Below are positions 22,918 to 35,358 of a stretch of DNA of 64,000 nucleotides, piece after piece. Position 1 is the stretch's first letter, and each line of letters opens with the position of its first letter. Both the position numbers and the translations under genes were made by a program. The stretch spans positions 21,759,001 through 21,823,000 of the forward strand of contig JALGPY010000003.1 of NCBI GenBank assembly GCA_023055425.1, written 5' to 3'. This DNA is from Linanthus parryae (taxonomy: Eukaryota; Streptophyta; Magnoliopsida; Ericales; Polemoniaceae). The notes under the pieces are model-generated. The model saw only the letters and a program-made list of their open reading frames with translations. It made no database searches and was not told the origin of the DNA.

Positions 22918-23381
22918 TATATACCACATTCTACACTCAGCTAGCAGATCCGAACACCAGATTTACCCGTAGTTAAAATGTTTGCAGATATCACAGTAAA
23001 ATTAAAGCACAAACAATTTATAAGCATGAAAGATTGAGCCCGGCCTACAAATACAGATATCACAGTAAAATTGCTCCTTTTAAGTCATAGAAATTAAAAG
23101 ATCTTGTTAGATCTGAGCTCATGATACCATTCAGACCCAAATTGAAAAGCGCATGTACAATCAATAGATACTGAGAAGTCAAATTGAGACAGAGAGACAG
23201 AGGGCAACAGACCAGTGTTGAGGACAGATGTTTGTGAAGGGTGAGGCATGGAATTTCTCTTCCTGCGCCAAAAACATTCTCAGATTTGAACCAGATGGTG
23301 CCTGATTGAGTCTATCGGAATGAAGAACGATCGATTCGGGAAAGGAGAAAGATGGTGGTGGCGAGAGGACCGTGGTTGTGC

Positions 23382-23414
23382 GGATATATATATATATATA
23401 GAGAGAGAGAGAGC
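23382..23414. repeat. Compound TA and GA microsatellite
   Basis: A TA run directly followed by a GA run. Confidence 0.9.
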
Positions 23415-23799
23415 CGGCGGTGGTGTCGAGTGGAAGATGATGAGTTAGCTAGGGTTCTTGATAGGTGAATTCGACGTGGAGGCCGAAAGGGGGAGTAATC
23501 GCGGGGAGTTTTTAGTAGTCCAGCAGATAGGGTGAATTAATTTTTTGGTATGATTTGATTTTTCCTCCAACACTTGGAGAGATTTCACTTCCCTCTCCAA
23601 AATTTAGCGATAATTTCACTTCCCGCCCAAAAGTTTGGTCAAATTCTGTTTAGATCCATTCCCGACAAAACTGCAAGTCGTTGATAATTTTTTATTTCAG
23701 ATGAATAGTATTTCCCCACGACAGAAACACAGCTGGTCTTTAAAAATCTAAAAGACGACAAGGCAGACGACTAACTGATAAAAAAGACTGTTTGTACTG

Positions 23800-24155
23800 C
23801 TTTTAAAGACCATAATCCTGGTAGTCGGAAGGAAACTGGTCGCTGAAAGCAGGATCTGTTGTAGTGGCTCCCATGTTACATCTTCTAAAGAGCCCTTGGA
23901 CCATACCACAAGCCATTGGTCTTCGATAGCTCATTTGTGTAATATCGACGACTATTAACCGCTGCAACTGGAATTGATGAAGGTTGATGGTCCACAAAAT
24001 CTGCTGGCAGTGGGATTGGCGTAACGGTATTTTTCGATCCGACAAACCGCCGGAGTAAGGAAATATGAAACACTGGATGAATACGAGCGTCGAATAGTAA
24101 ATCCAAATGATAGACAACCTTGCCTACGTTCTCGATAATCGTGAAAGGACCATAG
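23800..24155 (-). pseudogene. Integrase C-terminus and chromodomain remnant of the Reina-like element
   Basis: Continues the frame broken at 32315: GPFTIIENVGKVVYHLDLLF, then HPVFHISLLRRFVG, then a degraded chromodomain (VAAVNSRRYY, TNGLWYGPRALL, WEPLQ-like). HPVFHVSLL is the usual junction between integrase and chromodomain in plant chromoviruses. A stop or frameshift follows the RAL motif. Confidence 0.75.
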
Positions 24156-25945
24156 TGATAACTCCTGAATAAGAGTTATCATACGTACACTTTACATTGA
24201 TATTTGTGTGCGTTTCGGTGCAAAGGCAAATTTGAGCCAAACTATGAAGAAAATGCACTTTTGGATGTTTTTAAGCTTTAATGCACAATCCGCTCGTTTC
24301 TTAATGGTTTTGAGTATGATTTTGATAATTTAACACATTTTATCTTCGCGGTAGTGTTCGTGTTGTTGTTTGACAGGAATTACGTATGCGAGAATCAAGT
24401 GGAGAGAAGAAACGAGCTTCAGAATAGAAGAAAAGACGAATTTGGCGTGTTTTGGATGTTTTTGCCAAATATTGGGCAATAATTGAGAAAAACGAGAACA
24501 TCATTCGGAAACGGGAATTTCTCTACATGGATGAAGTCTACGTTGCAAAAGGAATCCAAAGGTACAAAAATCACATTTATCGGAGTATGGACGAAAAAGT
24601 TATGTCAAAAAGGATGCTCAAAGAGATAAAATGCAGCCAAAAGCATCCGGAAATGCCAAACATGCCTTTCGAGGAGCTAAATTGATGAATGAAGGGTTCC
24701 CCAGAATTTGGGAATGTTTTATAGCATAAAAGGAGTCTCAAGGTCGAGGAGATCCTTCGGAAAGAAAATGGCACGATCAAAGTCGCAATAAACGGTGAGA
24801 AAGGATGTTTTTGGAGCTGTTCAGGATTGTCTTCGCAGGAAGACTTTATACTTAGCCAAATTTTGAGTTGCTGAAAATGTCTTCCCAAAACAGCTTGCAG
24901 TACTTATCTGGGAATGCCTTCATACGAAGAGAAAAAGTCTTCGTACGAAGACTCTTCCTACAAAGAGAAAAGTCTTCTTACGAAGAGATTGCCAGAAATA
25001 GCATATTCGTTGGGGCTTTTGTGTAATTATTTGTAACATGTTCTAAACACTATGGAAACATATTAGAACGGGTTAGGGCATCGTTTTTCAGTATTTGAGT
25101 TGGAGACAAGTGCTAGGAGCTACTGGGAGCTTGGGACACGCTTTGTTTGATCTTTTCTCTTCCCTCTCTCTAGTTTTTGATTTATGATCATGAAACTTTG
25201 TATCTTGACCATGTATTGTCATAGCTAAACCCTCTTTTGCAGGGAATTCTCGTTTGGTAGCTAAGGTTTGATATGACCTTGTTGTTTTGGGATTGTGATT
25301 CACGTTTTGAACTTAATTAAGCATGTTCTTCTATTATTATGAAAATTTTATGCTAAATCTCTATCTCTCTTGCGCGTAGCTAACGTAGGATTGATCTTAT
25401 TTATGATTCAAGCGGTAATTCTGTGAGTCTTAGTCAGTAAATTGAATTTTTCACTTAGTTGTATCACTACTTGGTAACTCGGTAGTGTTGATTAGGATCA
25501 TAAAGTAGAATAATGAACGTAATTCATGCTTAAAATTGAATTAGGCTTGGTAACTCGGTTTAATTTTATTTTAGACATAGACAACTTGTTTGGTAACTCG
25601 GTGAGTTGTGTAGTGATTGATTAATAATAGAAGACATGTTAGTGTTTCATGAATCAAAACATAACTCATGTCATCCTTAGTGATCCTAGAGAGAATTCCC
25701 GGTATGTTGCATCTTATTAGTAACGTTATAAATCATTCTTCGTTAATCGTGACCCATTCCACTCGGTTAATTGAGGATATTGCTCTTTTCATTTTAGTAG
25801 CATTAGACAAACAAACAACGCGTTGTGCCCTCAAAAGGTTAAGAAATATTAATTAATTTACAAGAAGTCACTTGGGTTCGACAACCCAGTTTTTCAGAAT
25901 TTATTACTACACCGACAGTTGTACACTTGCAGTTGGAGCGTGTCA
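24156..25945 (+). repeat. 5' LTR of Athila-like copy 2
   Basis: Starts TGATAACTCCTGAATAAGAG and ends GTGTCA. The first 26 bases hold an 8-bp inverted repeat (GATAACTC and GAGTTATC). Contains several CGTACGAAGAG/CTTCGTACGAAG-like short repeats near 24920-24990 and four copies of TTGGTAACTCGG near 25470-25600. Confidence 0.93.
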
Positions 25946-25951
25946 AGTTTT

Positions 25952-25968
25952 TGGCGCCATTGTCGGGG
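25952..25968 (+). promoter_or_regulatory. Primer binding site, Asp-tRNA type, two mismatches
   Basis: TGGCGCCATTGTCGGGG, differing at two positions from the site in copy 1. Confidence 0.85.
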
Positions 25969-26040
25969 ATTTCGGCTAAATTAGTTATAATTCCTAGCTT
26001 TATGGATTTTACAATTCCCAACATTTCATTTTAGCCGCAG

Positions 26041-27955
26041 ATGAATGCCCAACATTTTGAGCTGCGCCAACACATGATTAATATGGTTCGTGATTAATGC
26101 GCATTCACTGGAGCTCCAGGTGATGACCCCAACCACCGTCTACTTGTGTTTGAGAAAATCACATCGACTTTGCACGACCAACGAGTTCCAGATGAAATAT
26201 TTAAGCTATTACTGTTTCCCTTCTATTTATCTGGAAAAGCTAAGAAGTGGCTTATGGATTTGCCAGCTGGGAGTATTGTGACATGGGCAGATTGTTGTCA
26301 TGAGTTTCTGAGGAAATATTTGCCACCATCCAGAGTCGCTCAGCAGATGGCTGAGATTACAAAATTCACTCATGAAGAAGATAGCTCATTGGGAGACGCA
26401 TGGAGAAAGTTCAGTAAAATTCTTCGTAGATGTCCGTATCATGGGGAGCCTTGGCACAAGCTCCTCCATTACATCTACAGTGCATTAGACAAGTAGACAG
26501 CTGACCAATTGAATATGCTAGATGGGGGTAACTTTATGGGACTTGGGGCACAACGAGCTCAGGATCTGTTCAACAACGTGGCCAAGAGAGAGACTACGAG
26601 GTATGATACTCGTAGGTATTCGAGACCTGGGGATGCTTCTTTTTTCAACAAAATTGAATCTATGGAGCAGAAGCTTGAATCAATGACCTCAACCTTTTAG
26701 GGCATGCTACCTCCATCACAGGTAAAATCTAACGGGGGAGCTTCTAGCAGATGAGAATCATGGATATGATTGGGGTGTTGAGGATGTGAATTTCTTGAGA
26801 CAACAGCAGTCCTAACATGTATCATCCCAACAACCGCAACCATCCTAACTTTAGCTATGCCAACCCAAACAGTGGACTTTATGCACCAGGTCAGCCTAAT
26901 GCTCAATATTAAGCTCAGAGGCAAGTTCCACAGCAGCAGGGACAAAAGCAGCAACAGCCAGACTTGTACAGCTTGTTATCAAAGATGAATGAGAAGCTGG
27001 TTGCTATGGAAGTCACAATGAAGAGTCATGAGACGCAGATTGGACAAATTTCCAATCAGAACAATCCGTGAGTCCCCAATCAAAGGACACGGTTGAGAAG
27101 AAAGAGGAGCCCAAGAACACTCCAAATCCGGCTACTTATGAGCCACGGATACCATATCCGGCGGCAATAAAGAAGGATGATGTGGAACACTTTGGGAAAT
27201 TTCTAAACATATTCAAACAACTGCATATAAACATCCCATTAGTGGAAGAACTTGCTCAAATGCCGAAGTACAAGAAATTATTGAAGGACATCTTATGGAG
27301 CAAGAAGAGCATAGACCCTTATGCTACGGTGAAGTTGACAGAGACATGTAGTACAGTGATTCAGAGAGACATTCCCAATATGAGAGATCCAAGTAGTGTC
27401 ATTCTAGGCTGCACTCTTGGGGTGGATATCATACACATGGTTTTTGTGATTTGGGCGCGAGTATCAATCTCATGCCATTGTCCTTATTTCAGAGATTGGG
27501 CATTGGTGCGCCAACCCCAGTGAAGATGGGTCTACAACTGGCAGACAATTCTATTGTGACAGCAAATGGAGGTGATTGAGAACTTGCTTGTCAAAGTAGG
27601 TGCGTTTGTCTTTCCAGCTGAATTTGTGATAGTGGACATCAAGGAGGATCGTGATGTTCCACTTCTGAAGACAATGCGCACAAATGTGGATCTAGAGACT
27701 GAGGAGTTGACTATCAAAGCTCTAGATTCATCACTTGTGTTCAAGGCATTTGTTCCGGGAAAGGGGAAGAACAAGTTGGCTATGATGAAGTTCAGAGAAG
27801 ATAGTGTGGATCCTTCTCTTGGGTTACAGACAGTGTTGCATCCCGATCCACCCGAATCAGAAAAGAAGCCAGATTTGGTGTGTGCGCATGATGTGATGCA
27901 GAAAATTAAGGGCAAGAAATTGAAGGAGGAGGCACGTCGTGCTAGACCTCCTTAA
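26041..27955 (+). pseudogene. Broken gag-protease of Athila-like copy 2
   Basis: From ATG 26041 the frame runs through gag (FPFYLSGKAKKWLMDLPAGS, AWRKFSKILRRCPYHG) with stops at 26095 and 26494 and another after SMTSTF near 26698. Later gag (27068-27420) has PYPAAIKKDDVEHF and KQLHINIPLVEELAQMPKYKK. Protease-related sequence follows (27566-27955: VKVGAFVFPAEFVIVDI, ATVKLTET upstream). The expected LGRPFL motif is lost: the text reads VPLLKTMRTNVDLETEEL, so a small deletion removed it. It is not functional as a protein. Confidence 0.85.
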
Positions 27956-30507
27956 CATTCTTTGAGGTAACTGGGTCGGGTCGTCGACCTTAAATTACTC
28001 GATGCTTGTTGGGAGGCAACCCAACCTATTTATTGCGTTAATTTAGGGAATTAGTTTTTAATACAATTGCGTGCGTTTTGTTTATTTATTTTGGAGAGAT
28101 GAGAGAGAGAGGGACTAACGGTGTTTTCCAAGTGACATGATTGAGAAGATTATGGGAGAATCTACCCCGGTGTGCCATGGCACACAAGACCTTCACAGGG
28201 GCTTGCATTGGCGAGTTGAGGATTCTTCAGACATGGATTTAGCAGAGTAGGTAGTCGACCCCGGTGTGCGAGAACACACTGACTTTAGAGGGGCATGGTG
28301 GCGCCACTACTGTGCTTGGGGACTGCTTGGCGCGATTTCGTCCCCACTCTTGAGGGGGTTGTGAGTATCTTTTTCTTTTGATGGATTTTGTGTCACTTTT
28401 AATGTATATGTCATGCTCCATCTCATCTACTGGTCTTTCACATTGATTGCTGAGTCCTATGTTTAATTTCTAAATTCGTTGAGGACAACGAAGCATTTAG
28501 TGTGGGGGGTGTTATTTGTCTACTAGCTGATATTTGTCTTGCAAACCCAGTTACATGTAGAATGTGTTTAGATTGTATTGTGTGTAGAGATAGTGGTTTG
28601 TGTTGAGTTCTTATTTATATTGTCGTATTGTGTAGGATAGATTCATATTTGGTTTGCACTTTTATTTAATTGAGTATACCCACCAACAAAGTTAGTTGTG
28701 TAGTCAAATTTTTTCGAGACAATGCCTTGCATATAGAGTTAAGATATTATGAAAAATACAAAAAAATGAGAAAAATAGAAAATCCATAAAAAATGAAAAA
28801 AATTGAAAATTTTGAATAAAGGCAATTGAGAGACGCATAGACTTGACTGATTTAGTGAGATGTGAAGACTTTAGGCATAGGGTGTGAATTTTGACTGAGA
28901 ATGACATTTTTAGTTCCCCCTAGTAAGTATAGAGAGAATCGCATTACCGGAATGCCTACCTATTTTCAAACCAAATTGAAATTTTAACAGCTAAAGTGTG
29001 TGTTGTTTTCTCTTAAAAGAGTTGAGCTTGGTGTTTGCTAAACAATCCGAACGTTCATGTTGTCCATCTTAGGTAGTCGCTAGCCAGCCTCGTAGTGGCA
29101 CACAGACCAGCTGTGCGAGGATGTGTATTAGAGCACTCGCTGCTTTTAGATCTTGCCTTGTAGGACCACTAGTATACCCTAATTGATTATTGGATTCATT
29201 GTTAGCCTCTTTGACCTACGGAGACGATTCTTGGCCTTCATCATATATCGTTTGGAATCACATTTCTATAGCGTCACGAGGGAGCAGTAGTTGAAGGGGG
29301 TTAGTTGAGGGACTGCTTCATTACATATTTGTGTGAGTTTTACATATCGTGTGTGCTTCATTTGATATCTACGAGGGGATGCGAGGGTGAGTGAGTTGGC
29401 TTGCACACTAAGGTGTGGTGGTGTTCCATGTCATTACACCATGGACACAGTAGTGGAGAGACTGAGTGTGTGACGTCTAATCCGCACAAAAATGGGGTTG
29501 GTTGTACTTAATTGGTGGCATGTGCTAGGTACCGTATTTTTATCATCTTGGTGTAGGAGGTTCGGTTGGATTAGGCACGTGACATATCTTATTTGACTAC
29601 TTGAGAGGGGATGTGACTACATTCTAGTGTGGGGGTGTCGACATTTGACTACGGACATAGAGATTGTGGATTTGATGATTCCACCCCCATACATGCTTTT
29701 ACGAAGTTTGCAATTGTGTTGGCACTGTTTGATTCTTGAAGGAGCATCACTCGTATATTATATTGATATTTGATTGAGAGAAAAAGAAAAATATATATAG
29801 AAAAAGAAAAAAATAAAAAAATGAAAGAAAAAAAGTGAGAAGAAAAGGAGAGATAAAGAAATAAAGTGTGCTTATTGGTAAACGAGTGGTGAAAGTTCCT
29901 AGTTCCAAAGTGAAGACAAAGATGAGTTTTGCACATTATTTGCTTTGATGGCCACGGGATTGACATGGTACCGGGGTTTGAGGGGATTGAGGGTCGGAGT
30001 CGGTGAGATTCGGGTTGTGGATTCCTATCATCAGGGTGAGGGTGTGTGAGATATGGGGTTTGGTGAGTTTATGTGACACTTAGGATTTTTTGCTTCATAC
30101 AACTTATATCCTTTTTGTCCCTAAGCCTCATCATATTTGACCATTAGCGGAATAGGAGCTCGGACTGTGAATGTGGCTTAGCCTTGGTTAGTCTCTTAAT
30201 TTTATCAGCACACATGAAGATGTAGGTTAGTTGTAGTCGATTGGTCGAGTTTAGTTGTAGCTCACACCTCTTGCCTAACTTTTTCATCACCCCATGAGCA
30301 CCTAGTCTATGTGTATTGAAATTTCCTGATCTCACAAAGAGAAAGAATTTAAAAGTTTTTTTTTATTTAAGATCGAGTCTAGATTTGAATTTGCATCATC
30401 TTGCTGCATTAGTTGTGACGTGAGTCGTGTTAGAGTCGTTTGAGTCTTGTCGGCTAGTAGACAGTTAGATGCAGTAGATGAGACTTTGCTCGGGACGCGC
30501 AAATGGC
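27956..30507 (+). other. Non-coding interior of Athila-like copy 2
   Basis: 2.5 kb with no credible ORF. It begins with the GGGTCGGGTCGTCGACC block and TTGGGAGGCAACCCAA, both shared with copy 1 in the same place, followed by two hairpins at 28165 and 28259. An A-rich block (29780-29860) is low complexity. Confidence 0.65.
28165..28294 (+). repeat. Two similar hairpins with GTGTGC...CACAC stems
   Basis: 28165-28202 holds CCCCGGTGTGCCATGGCACA plus an outer CCCC/GGGG pair; the centre GTGTGCCATGGCACAC is a perfect palindrome. 28259-28294 repeats the plan with stem GTGTG/CACAC and the same outer pair. Confidence 0.75.
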
Positions 30508-30522
30508 AAGTGTGGGGGTATT
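30486..30522 (+). promoter_or_regulatory. Polypurine tract of Athila-like copy 2
   Basis: AAGTGTGGGGGTATT ends directly at the 3' LTR and is preceded by TTTGCTCGGGACGCGCAAA, the counterpart of the palindrome in copy 1. Confidence 0.85.
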
Positions 30523-32314
30523 TGATAACTCCTTAATAAGAGTTATCATACGTACACTTTACATTATTATTTGTGTGGTTTCGGTGCAAAGTGACAAGAT
30601 TTGAGCCAAAATATGAAGAAAAAGCACTTTTGGATGTTTTTGAGCTTTAATGCACAATCCGGGCGTTTCTTAATGGTTTTGAGTATGATTTTGATAATTT
30701 ATCAAATTTGATCTTCGCGGTAGTGTTCGTGTTGTTGTTTGACAGGAATTACGCATGCGGGAATCAAGTGGAGAGAAGAAACGAGCTTCTGAATAGAAGA
30801 AATACGAATTTGGCGCCTTTTTTATGTTTTAGCCAAATATTGGGCAATAATTGAGAAAGACGAGAAAATCATTTGGAAACGGGAATTTCTCTACATGGAT
30901 GAAGTCTACGTCGCAAAAGGAATCCAAAGTTGCAAAAATCACATTTATCGTAATCCGGACAAAAAAGTTATGTCAAAAAGGATGTTCAAAGAGATAAAAC
31001 GCGATCAAAAGCATCCAAAAATGCCAAACACGCCTTTCGAGGAGAAATATTGATGAATGAAGGGTTCCCCGAAATTTGGGAATGTTTTATAGCACAAAAG
31101 GAGTCTCGAGGTCAGGAGATCCTTCGGAAAGAAAAGGGCACGATCAAAGACGCAAAAAACGGTGAAAAAGGACGTTTTTGGAGCTGTTCAGGATTGTCTT
31201 CCTAGGAAGACTTTATACTTAGCCAAATTTTGAGTTGCTGAAAATGTCTTCCCAAAACAGCTTGCAGTACTTATGTGGGAAGGCCCTCGTACGAAGAGAA
31301 AAAGTCTTCGTAGGAAGACTCTTCCTACGAAGAGAAAAGTCTTCCTACGAAGAGATCGCCAGAAATAGCTGATTCGTCGGGGGCTTTTGTGTAATTATTT
31401 GTAACTTGTTCTAAACACTATGGAAACATATTAGAACTGGTTAGGGCATAGTTTTTCAGTATCTTTGAGCTGGAGACAAGTGCTTGGAGCTACGGGAAGC
31501 TTGAGAGACGCTTTGTTTGATCTTTTCTCTTCCCTCTCTCTAGTTTTTGATTTATGATCATGAAACTTTGTATCTTGATCATGTATTGTCGTAGCTAAAC
31601 CCTCTTTTACTGGGAATTCTCGTTTGGTAGCTAGGGTTTGATATGAACTTGATGTTTTGGGATTGTGATTCACGTTTTGAACTTAATTAAGCATGTTCTT
31701 CTATTATTATGAAAAGTTTATGTTAATCTCTATCTTTCTTGCATGTAGCTAACGTAGGATTGATCTTAATTAGGATTCACGCGGTAATTCTGTGAGTCTT
31801 AGTCGGTAAATTGAATTTTTCACCTAGTTGTATCGCTACTTGGTAACTCGGTAGTGTTGATTAGGATCATAAAGTAGAATAATGAACGTAATGCATGCTT
31901 AAAATTGAATTAGGCTTGGTAACTCGATTTAATTTGATTTTAGACATAAACAACTTGTTTGGTAACTCAGTGAGTTGTGTAGTGCTTGATTAATAATAGA
32001 AGACATGTTAGTGTTTCATGAATCAAAACATAAGTCATATCATCCTTAGTGATCCTAGAGAGAATTCCCGGTATTTTGCATCTTATTAGTAACGTTGTAA
32101 ATTATTCTTCGTTAATCGTGACCCATTCCACTCGGTTAATTGAGGATATTGTTCTTTTCATTTTAGTAGCATTAGACAAACAAACAACGCGCTGTGCCCA
32201 CAAAAGGTTAAGAAATATTAATTAATTTACAAGAAATCTATTGGGTTCGACAACCCGGTTTCCCAGAATTTATTACTACACCGACAGCTGTACACTTGCA
32301 GTTGGAGCATGTCA
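30523..32314 (+). repeat. 3' LTR of Athila-like copy 2
   Basis: Direct repeat of 24156-25945 with scattered substitutions. Starts TGATAACTCCTTAATAAGAG and ends GCATGTCA, followed by the catag duplication. Confidence 0.93.
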
Positions 32315-32319
32315 CATAG

Positions 32320-32552
32320 TAACGGCGAGAAAGCTTGTGGGATGTGTGCCTAGAGATTGAATGTTGGCGATACGGTTGTAGGTGTAATAGGACCAAATCG
32401 CCTACATCAAAATTCTCATCACGACGATGCCGATTCAATTGAGTACGCATGCCATCCTGAGCAGCCTGGAGATACTTGCGAAGTTGCTGAAGTAGAACAT
32501 TGCGATCGACCAATAATCTTTCAACGTCGGGGTCCTTGGCAGTGCCAGATAC
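32320..32552 (-). pseudogene. Integrase segment of the Reina-like element between two insertions
   Basis: Reads RNVLLQQLRKYLQAAQDGM and FDVGDLVLLHLQPYRQ, the linker and GPY/F-type region of gypsy integrase. The frame resumes at 24155 and, upstream, at 33141. Confidence 0.8.
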
Positions 32553-33133
32553 TAGGGCTGAGCAAAACCCGGTCCAACCCATACAAACCGGCCGGTCCAA
32601 ACCGAATCAACCCGAAAAAGAGTGAAATTGACGCAAAGAGGGTTGGTTGCGGGTTGTTTTTTCTCGTACCCGCTAAATACGGTGGGTGATGGGTACCACT
32701 TTAACATATCCGACTTTACCCAACCCGGTCTGAATTAGCATGTATGTTGATAAGTTGACCCTGTAATTGAAGATTTGGGAATGTTACTTATTTCCGTCCA
32801 TTAGTACTTGTTAGCTGAATACCTAAAAGAAAGTGAAGTACTTGTTAACTTGTAAAGAAATTAGTAATGCTTGTATGAACTATGAACTGAACTGCACGTT
32901 AATTATTATTTTGCTACTATTGTATATTTATTTAGTTCAACTTATAATGTCATTTTTAGTTTTCGAAACCCGACTTCGCCCGGCCAAACCGGTTCGAGTC
33001 ATTAGTACTCGATCACCTTTGGGTTTTCTGTTAACTTGATCAGGTTTGGGTTGTAATATGTCAAACCCGATGTTATTGGGTTGGGTAGGATATTGAGGCT
33101 TTACCCGGCCAAACCGGTCTGTGCTCATCCCTA
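32553..33133. mobile_element. hAT-type miniature element (581 bp)
   Basis: Terminal inverted repeats TAGGGCTGAGCAAAACCCGG and, at the other end, TAGGGATGAGCACAGACCGG, with perfect 8-bp duplication ccagatac (32545-32552 and 33134-33141). CCGGTC and AACCGG motifs cluster near both ends. No transposase. Confidence 0.92.
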
Positions 33134-33141
33134 CCAGATAC

Positions 33142-33960
33142 ATAGGGGACCATCGTAGGTGGTGGTCTGCCGTAAAGAACCTGAAAGGGAGTGCACTTCA
33201 ACCTACTGTGCAGAGAGGTATTGGCCGTCATCCTGAGGACAGTAAGCTATACTGCGGTGGAACGATGTGCCGCTGAGTTTCAGAACCTCTGTCCAAAATT
33301 AACTCAAGAACACTGGGTCACGGTCGGAAATGAGAATTGATGGGAAGGGGAAAAAATGTTGCGGCGAATGTTGCGGCGACATGTGGGACATCAAATGCTG
33401 GAAGAAGGGGACAAAAATGAGCATACTTGGATAATCAGTCCACGACCATTAGTATAGCTGTATATCCACGGGAAGGTGGTAATCCTGTGATGAAATCCAT
33501 GGAAATCTAGTCCAAAACCAAGTGTGGGATATGCAACGGCTGAAGCAAACCAGCAGGTGGTTTGGCGGAATATTTTGTAGTTTGGCATATCACACATGTT
33601 GAGAGAAAACGAGGAACCTCAGCGCGCATATTATGCCAATAAAAAGAAGAAGCAAGACGATGAAAAGTAAGCTCCATACCAAGATGTCCGGCTGAGGGCG
33701 TGGAGTGACATTTTCCAATAGTTGTTGCTTCAAAGTAGACTGTGCGCTTATGCAGAGGCGATGTTGATAATACAGGAAGCCCTGATTAACTGAAAACGGA
33801 GCTGCTAGGCGTCCCCCATTAGCGGCGTGATGAAGCTCCATTAGGGTCTGGTCTGGTTTTCTTCTAAGAGCTTGGTAAGGAATGTTGGTGGTTGTTGGGC
33901 ATATGTTGCCAACTGGATCGCCATGTCATCCTCATCACGACGTGAGAGGGCATCTGTAAC
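33142..33960 (-). pseudogene. Integrase N-terminal part of the Reina-like element
   Basis: Read from 33890 down: end of RNase H with DALSRRDEDDMAIQ, then CQTTKYSAKPPAGLLQPL (second half of the zinc domain), MDFITGLPPSRGYTAI and ISDRDPVFLS of the catalytic core. Stops interrupt the core, for example after HLVLD. Confidence 0.75.
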
Positions 33961-35358
33961 TTTATTACTGGTACCAGCCTTCTACTCGATGCGAAAGCGA
34001 TACCCAATCATCTTACGAACATAAAACTGCTAATCAGGAGTTTGGATAACCTGGCGGAAGAGATCCGTAAGGCTGCGTTGATCTGTTCGAATAATGAACT
34101 CGCGTCCGAGAAAATATTGGCGCCAATGTTGGATGGCCTCGACCAAGGCGTACAATTCCTGGTGATAAGCGTAACCAAGACCTCTTCGTGCCCCAGTTTT
34201 TTTCTAAAAAATGCCACCAGATGCTCGTCCTGTAATAACACCGCCCCGACGCCACCCCATGAAGTGTCAGAGTCAATCACAAAAGGTTTAGTAAATTCTG
34301 GCAGTTTTAAGACCGGCGCTCGACTCATAGCATGTTTCAGGTTCTCAAATGCCATCGTTTCCATACTAGACAATTCAAAGCATCTTGTTTCAACAAATTC
34401 ATTAGAGGAGCGGCAACGCTCGCGTAGTTGCGGACAAATCGCCGATAATATCCTGTGAGTCCAAGAAAACCATGGAGCTATTTGATCGTTTTAGGCACAG
34501 GTCACGGTGACATGGCTGAATTCTTGGCTGGATTGGCACGCAGACTGCCAGCGGAAATAACATGGCCCAAGTAGTCAATAGATGCTTGACAGATTTGGCA
34601 TTAAATAGCTTTACATAGAACTGAGCAGTAATTGTAACGTAAGTGCTAAGTGCACGACATGGAGATCCAAGGAAGTACTGTAAATTAGGATATCATCGAA
34701 GAATACCAATACGAATTTTCGTGAATAAGGCTGAAATAGCTTGTTCATACAAGTATGGAAGGTGGATGGCGCGTTGGTGAGACCAAACGGCATGACAAGA
34801 AATTCAAAATGACCTTCATGTGTGCGAAAAGCGGTCTGATAAACGTCTTCCTGGTGCATACGAATCTGATGATATCCCGCACGTAGGTCGAGCTTGGTAA
34901 ATATTGTGGCGGTGCCTAATTTGTCGAACAACTCAACTGTTGTGGGGATCAGAAAGTGGTCAGGGATGGTGACTGCATCGAGAGCGCGATAGTCCACACA
35001 AAAACGAAATGTCCCATCTTCTTTTTGACAAGTAACACGGGCGATAAAAAAGGACTGCGACTTGGTTGTATCAACATGTCACGCACCTGTTGTTCTAGCT
35101 CAGTTTTCTGGAAGTGGGGATACCGGTATGGTCGAACATCGACTGATGCGACACCAGCTGAATATGAATGCGACGATCAAAGAATCGCATAGGTGGTAGT
35201 GTTGTGGGTGTGTCAAACACCGTACTGTACTGTCGTAAAACGTCAGCGACGACAACAGGCAGATTGGCGGACAACCCATGTGAGGCTTCCCTCTCAAAAA
35301 CTGCTTCCCGATTGTACCACCATACCTCATAAGACGAACAAATGGCGTTGGCGTCTTG
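33961..35358 (-). pseudogene. Reverse transcriptase and RNase H of the Reina-like element
   Basis: RT is readable at 34997-34611 ([54 protein letters not shown]). The catalytic FFDD is intact, but the frame is lost soon after it. RNase H lies at 34373-34008 (LKLPEFTKPFVIDSDTSWGG). Frames change between parts. Confidence 0.8.

Larger units (their letters stand above)
17721..23550. repeat. Non-coding repeat locus, right part
   Basis: Continues the locus interrupted at 9067. Further copies of the 150-bp unit lie at 17721-17880, 21281-21440, 21441-21500, 22300-22450 and 22450-22600. Common blocks are CTGTACTCATGAAAACCAG, GATGATCAC, GCTGCAAAAGGATTT, GCCATGCATAT and GTGAATTCGA. Hairpin copies B to E and an L1 fragment lie between them. 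A block of about 100 bp is also repeated at 18340-18480 and 19020-19150, including a TATAAAAC sequence. I recognise no protein product. The right end (about 23160-23480) looks like a transcribed gene start on the minus strand but has no clear ORF. Confidence 0.6.
24156..32314 (+). mobile_element. Athila-like gag-pro LTR retrotransposon, non-autonomous (copy 2)
   Basis: Complete 8.16-kb element on the plus strand, with 1790- and 1792-bp LTRs, an Asp-tRNA-type primer site, broken gag-pro, a long non-coding part and purine tract AAGTGTGGGGG. The perfect 5-bp duplication catag (24151-24155 and 32315-32319) proves a simple insertion into the Reina-like integrase. It has no RT or integrase. It is related to copy 1 but is a different family: the LTRs differ, while several interior blocks are shared. 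Confidence 0.93.

Noticed and set aside
28704..28907. Possible coding frames in the Athila-like interior
   Set aside because: A-rich low complexity with no similarity to envelope or polymerase.
34042..34458. 138-codon plus frame
   Set aside because: Opposite-strand shadow of the degraded RNase H of the Reina-like element.
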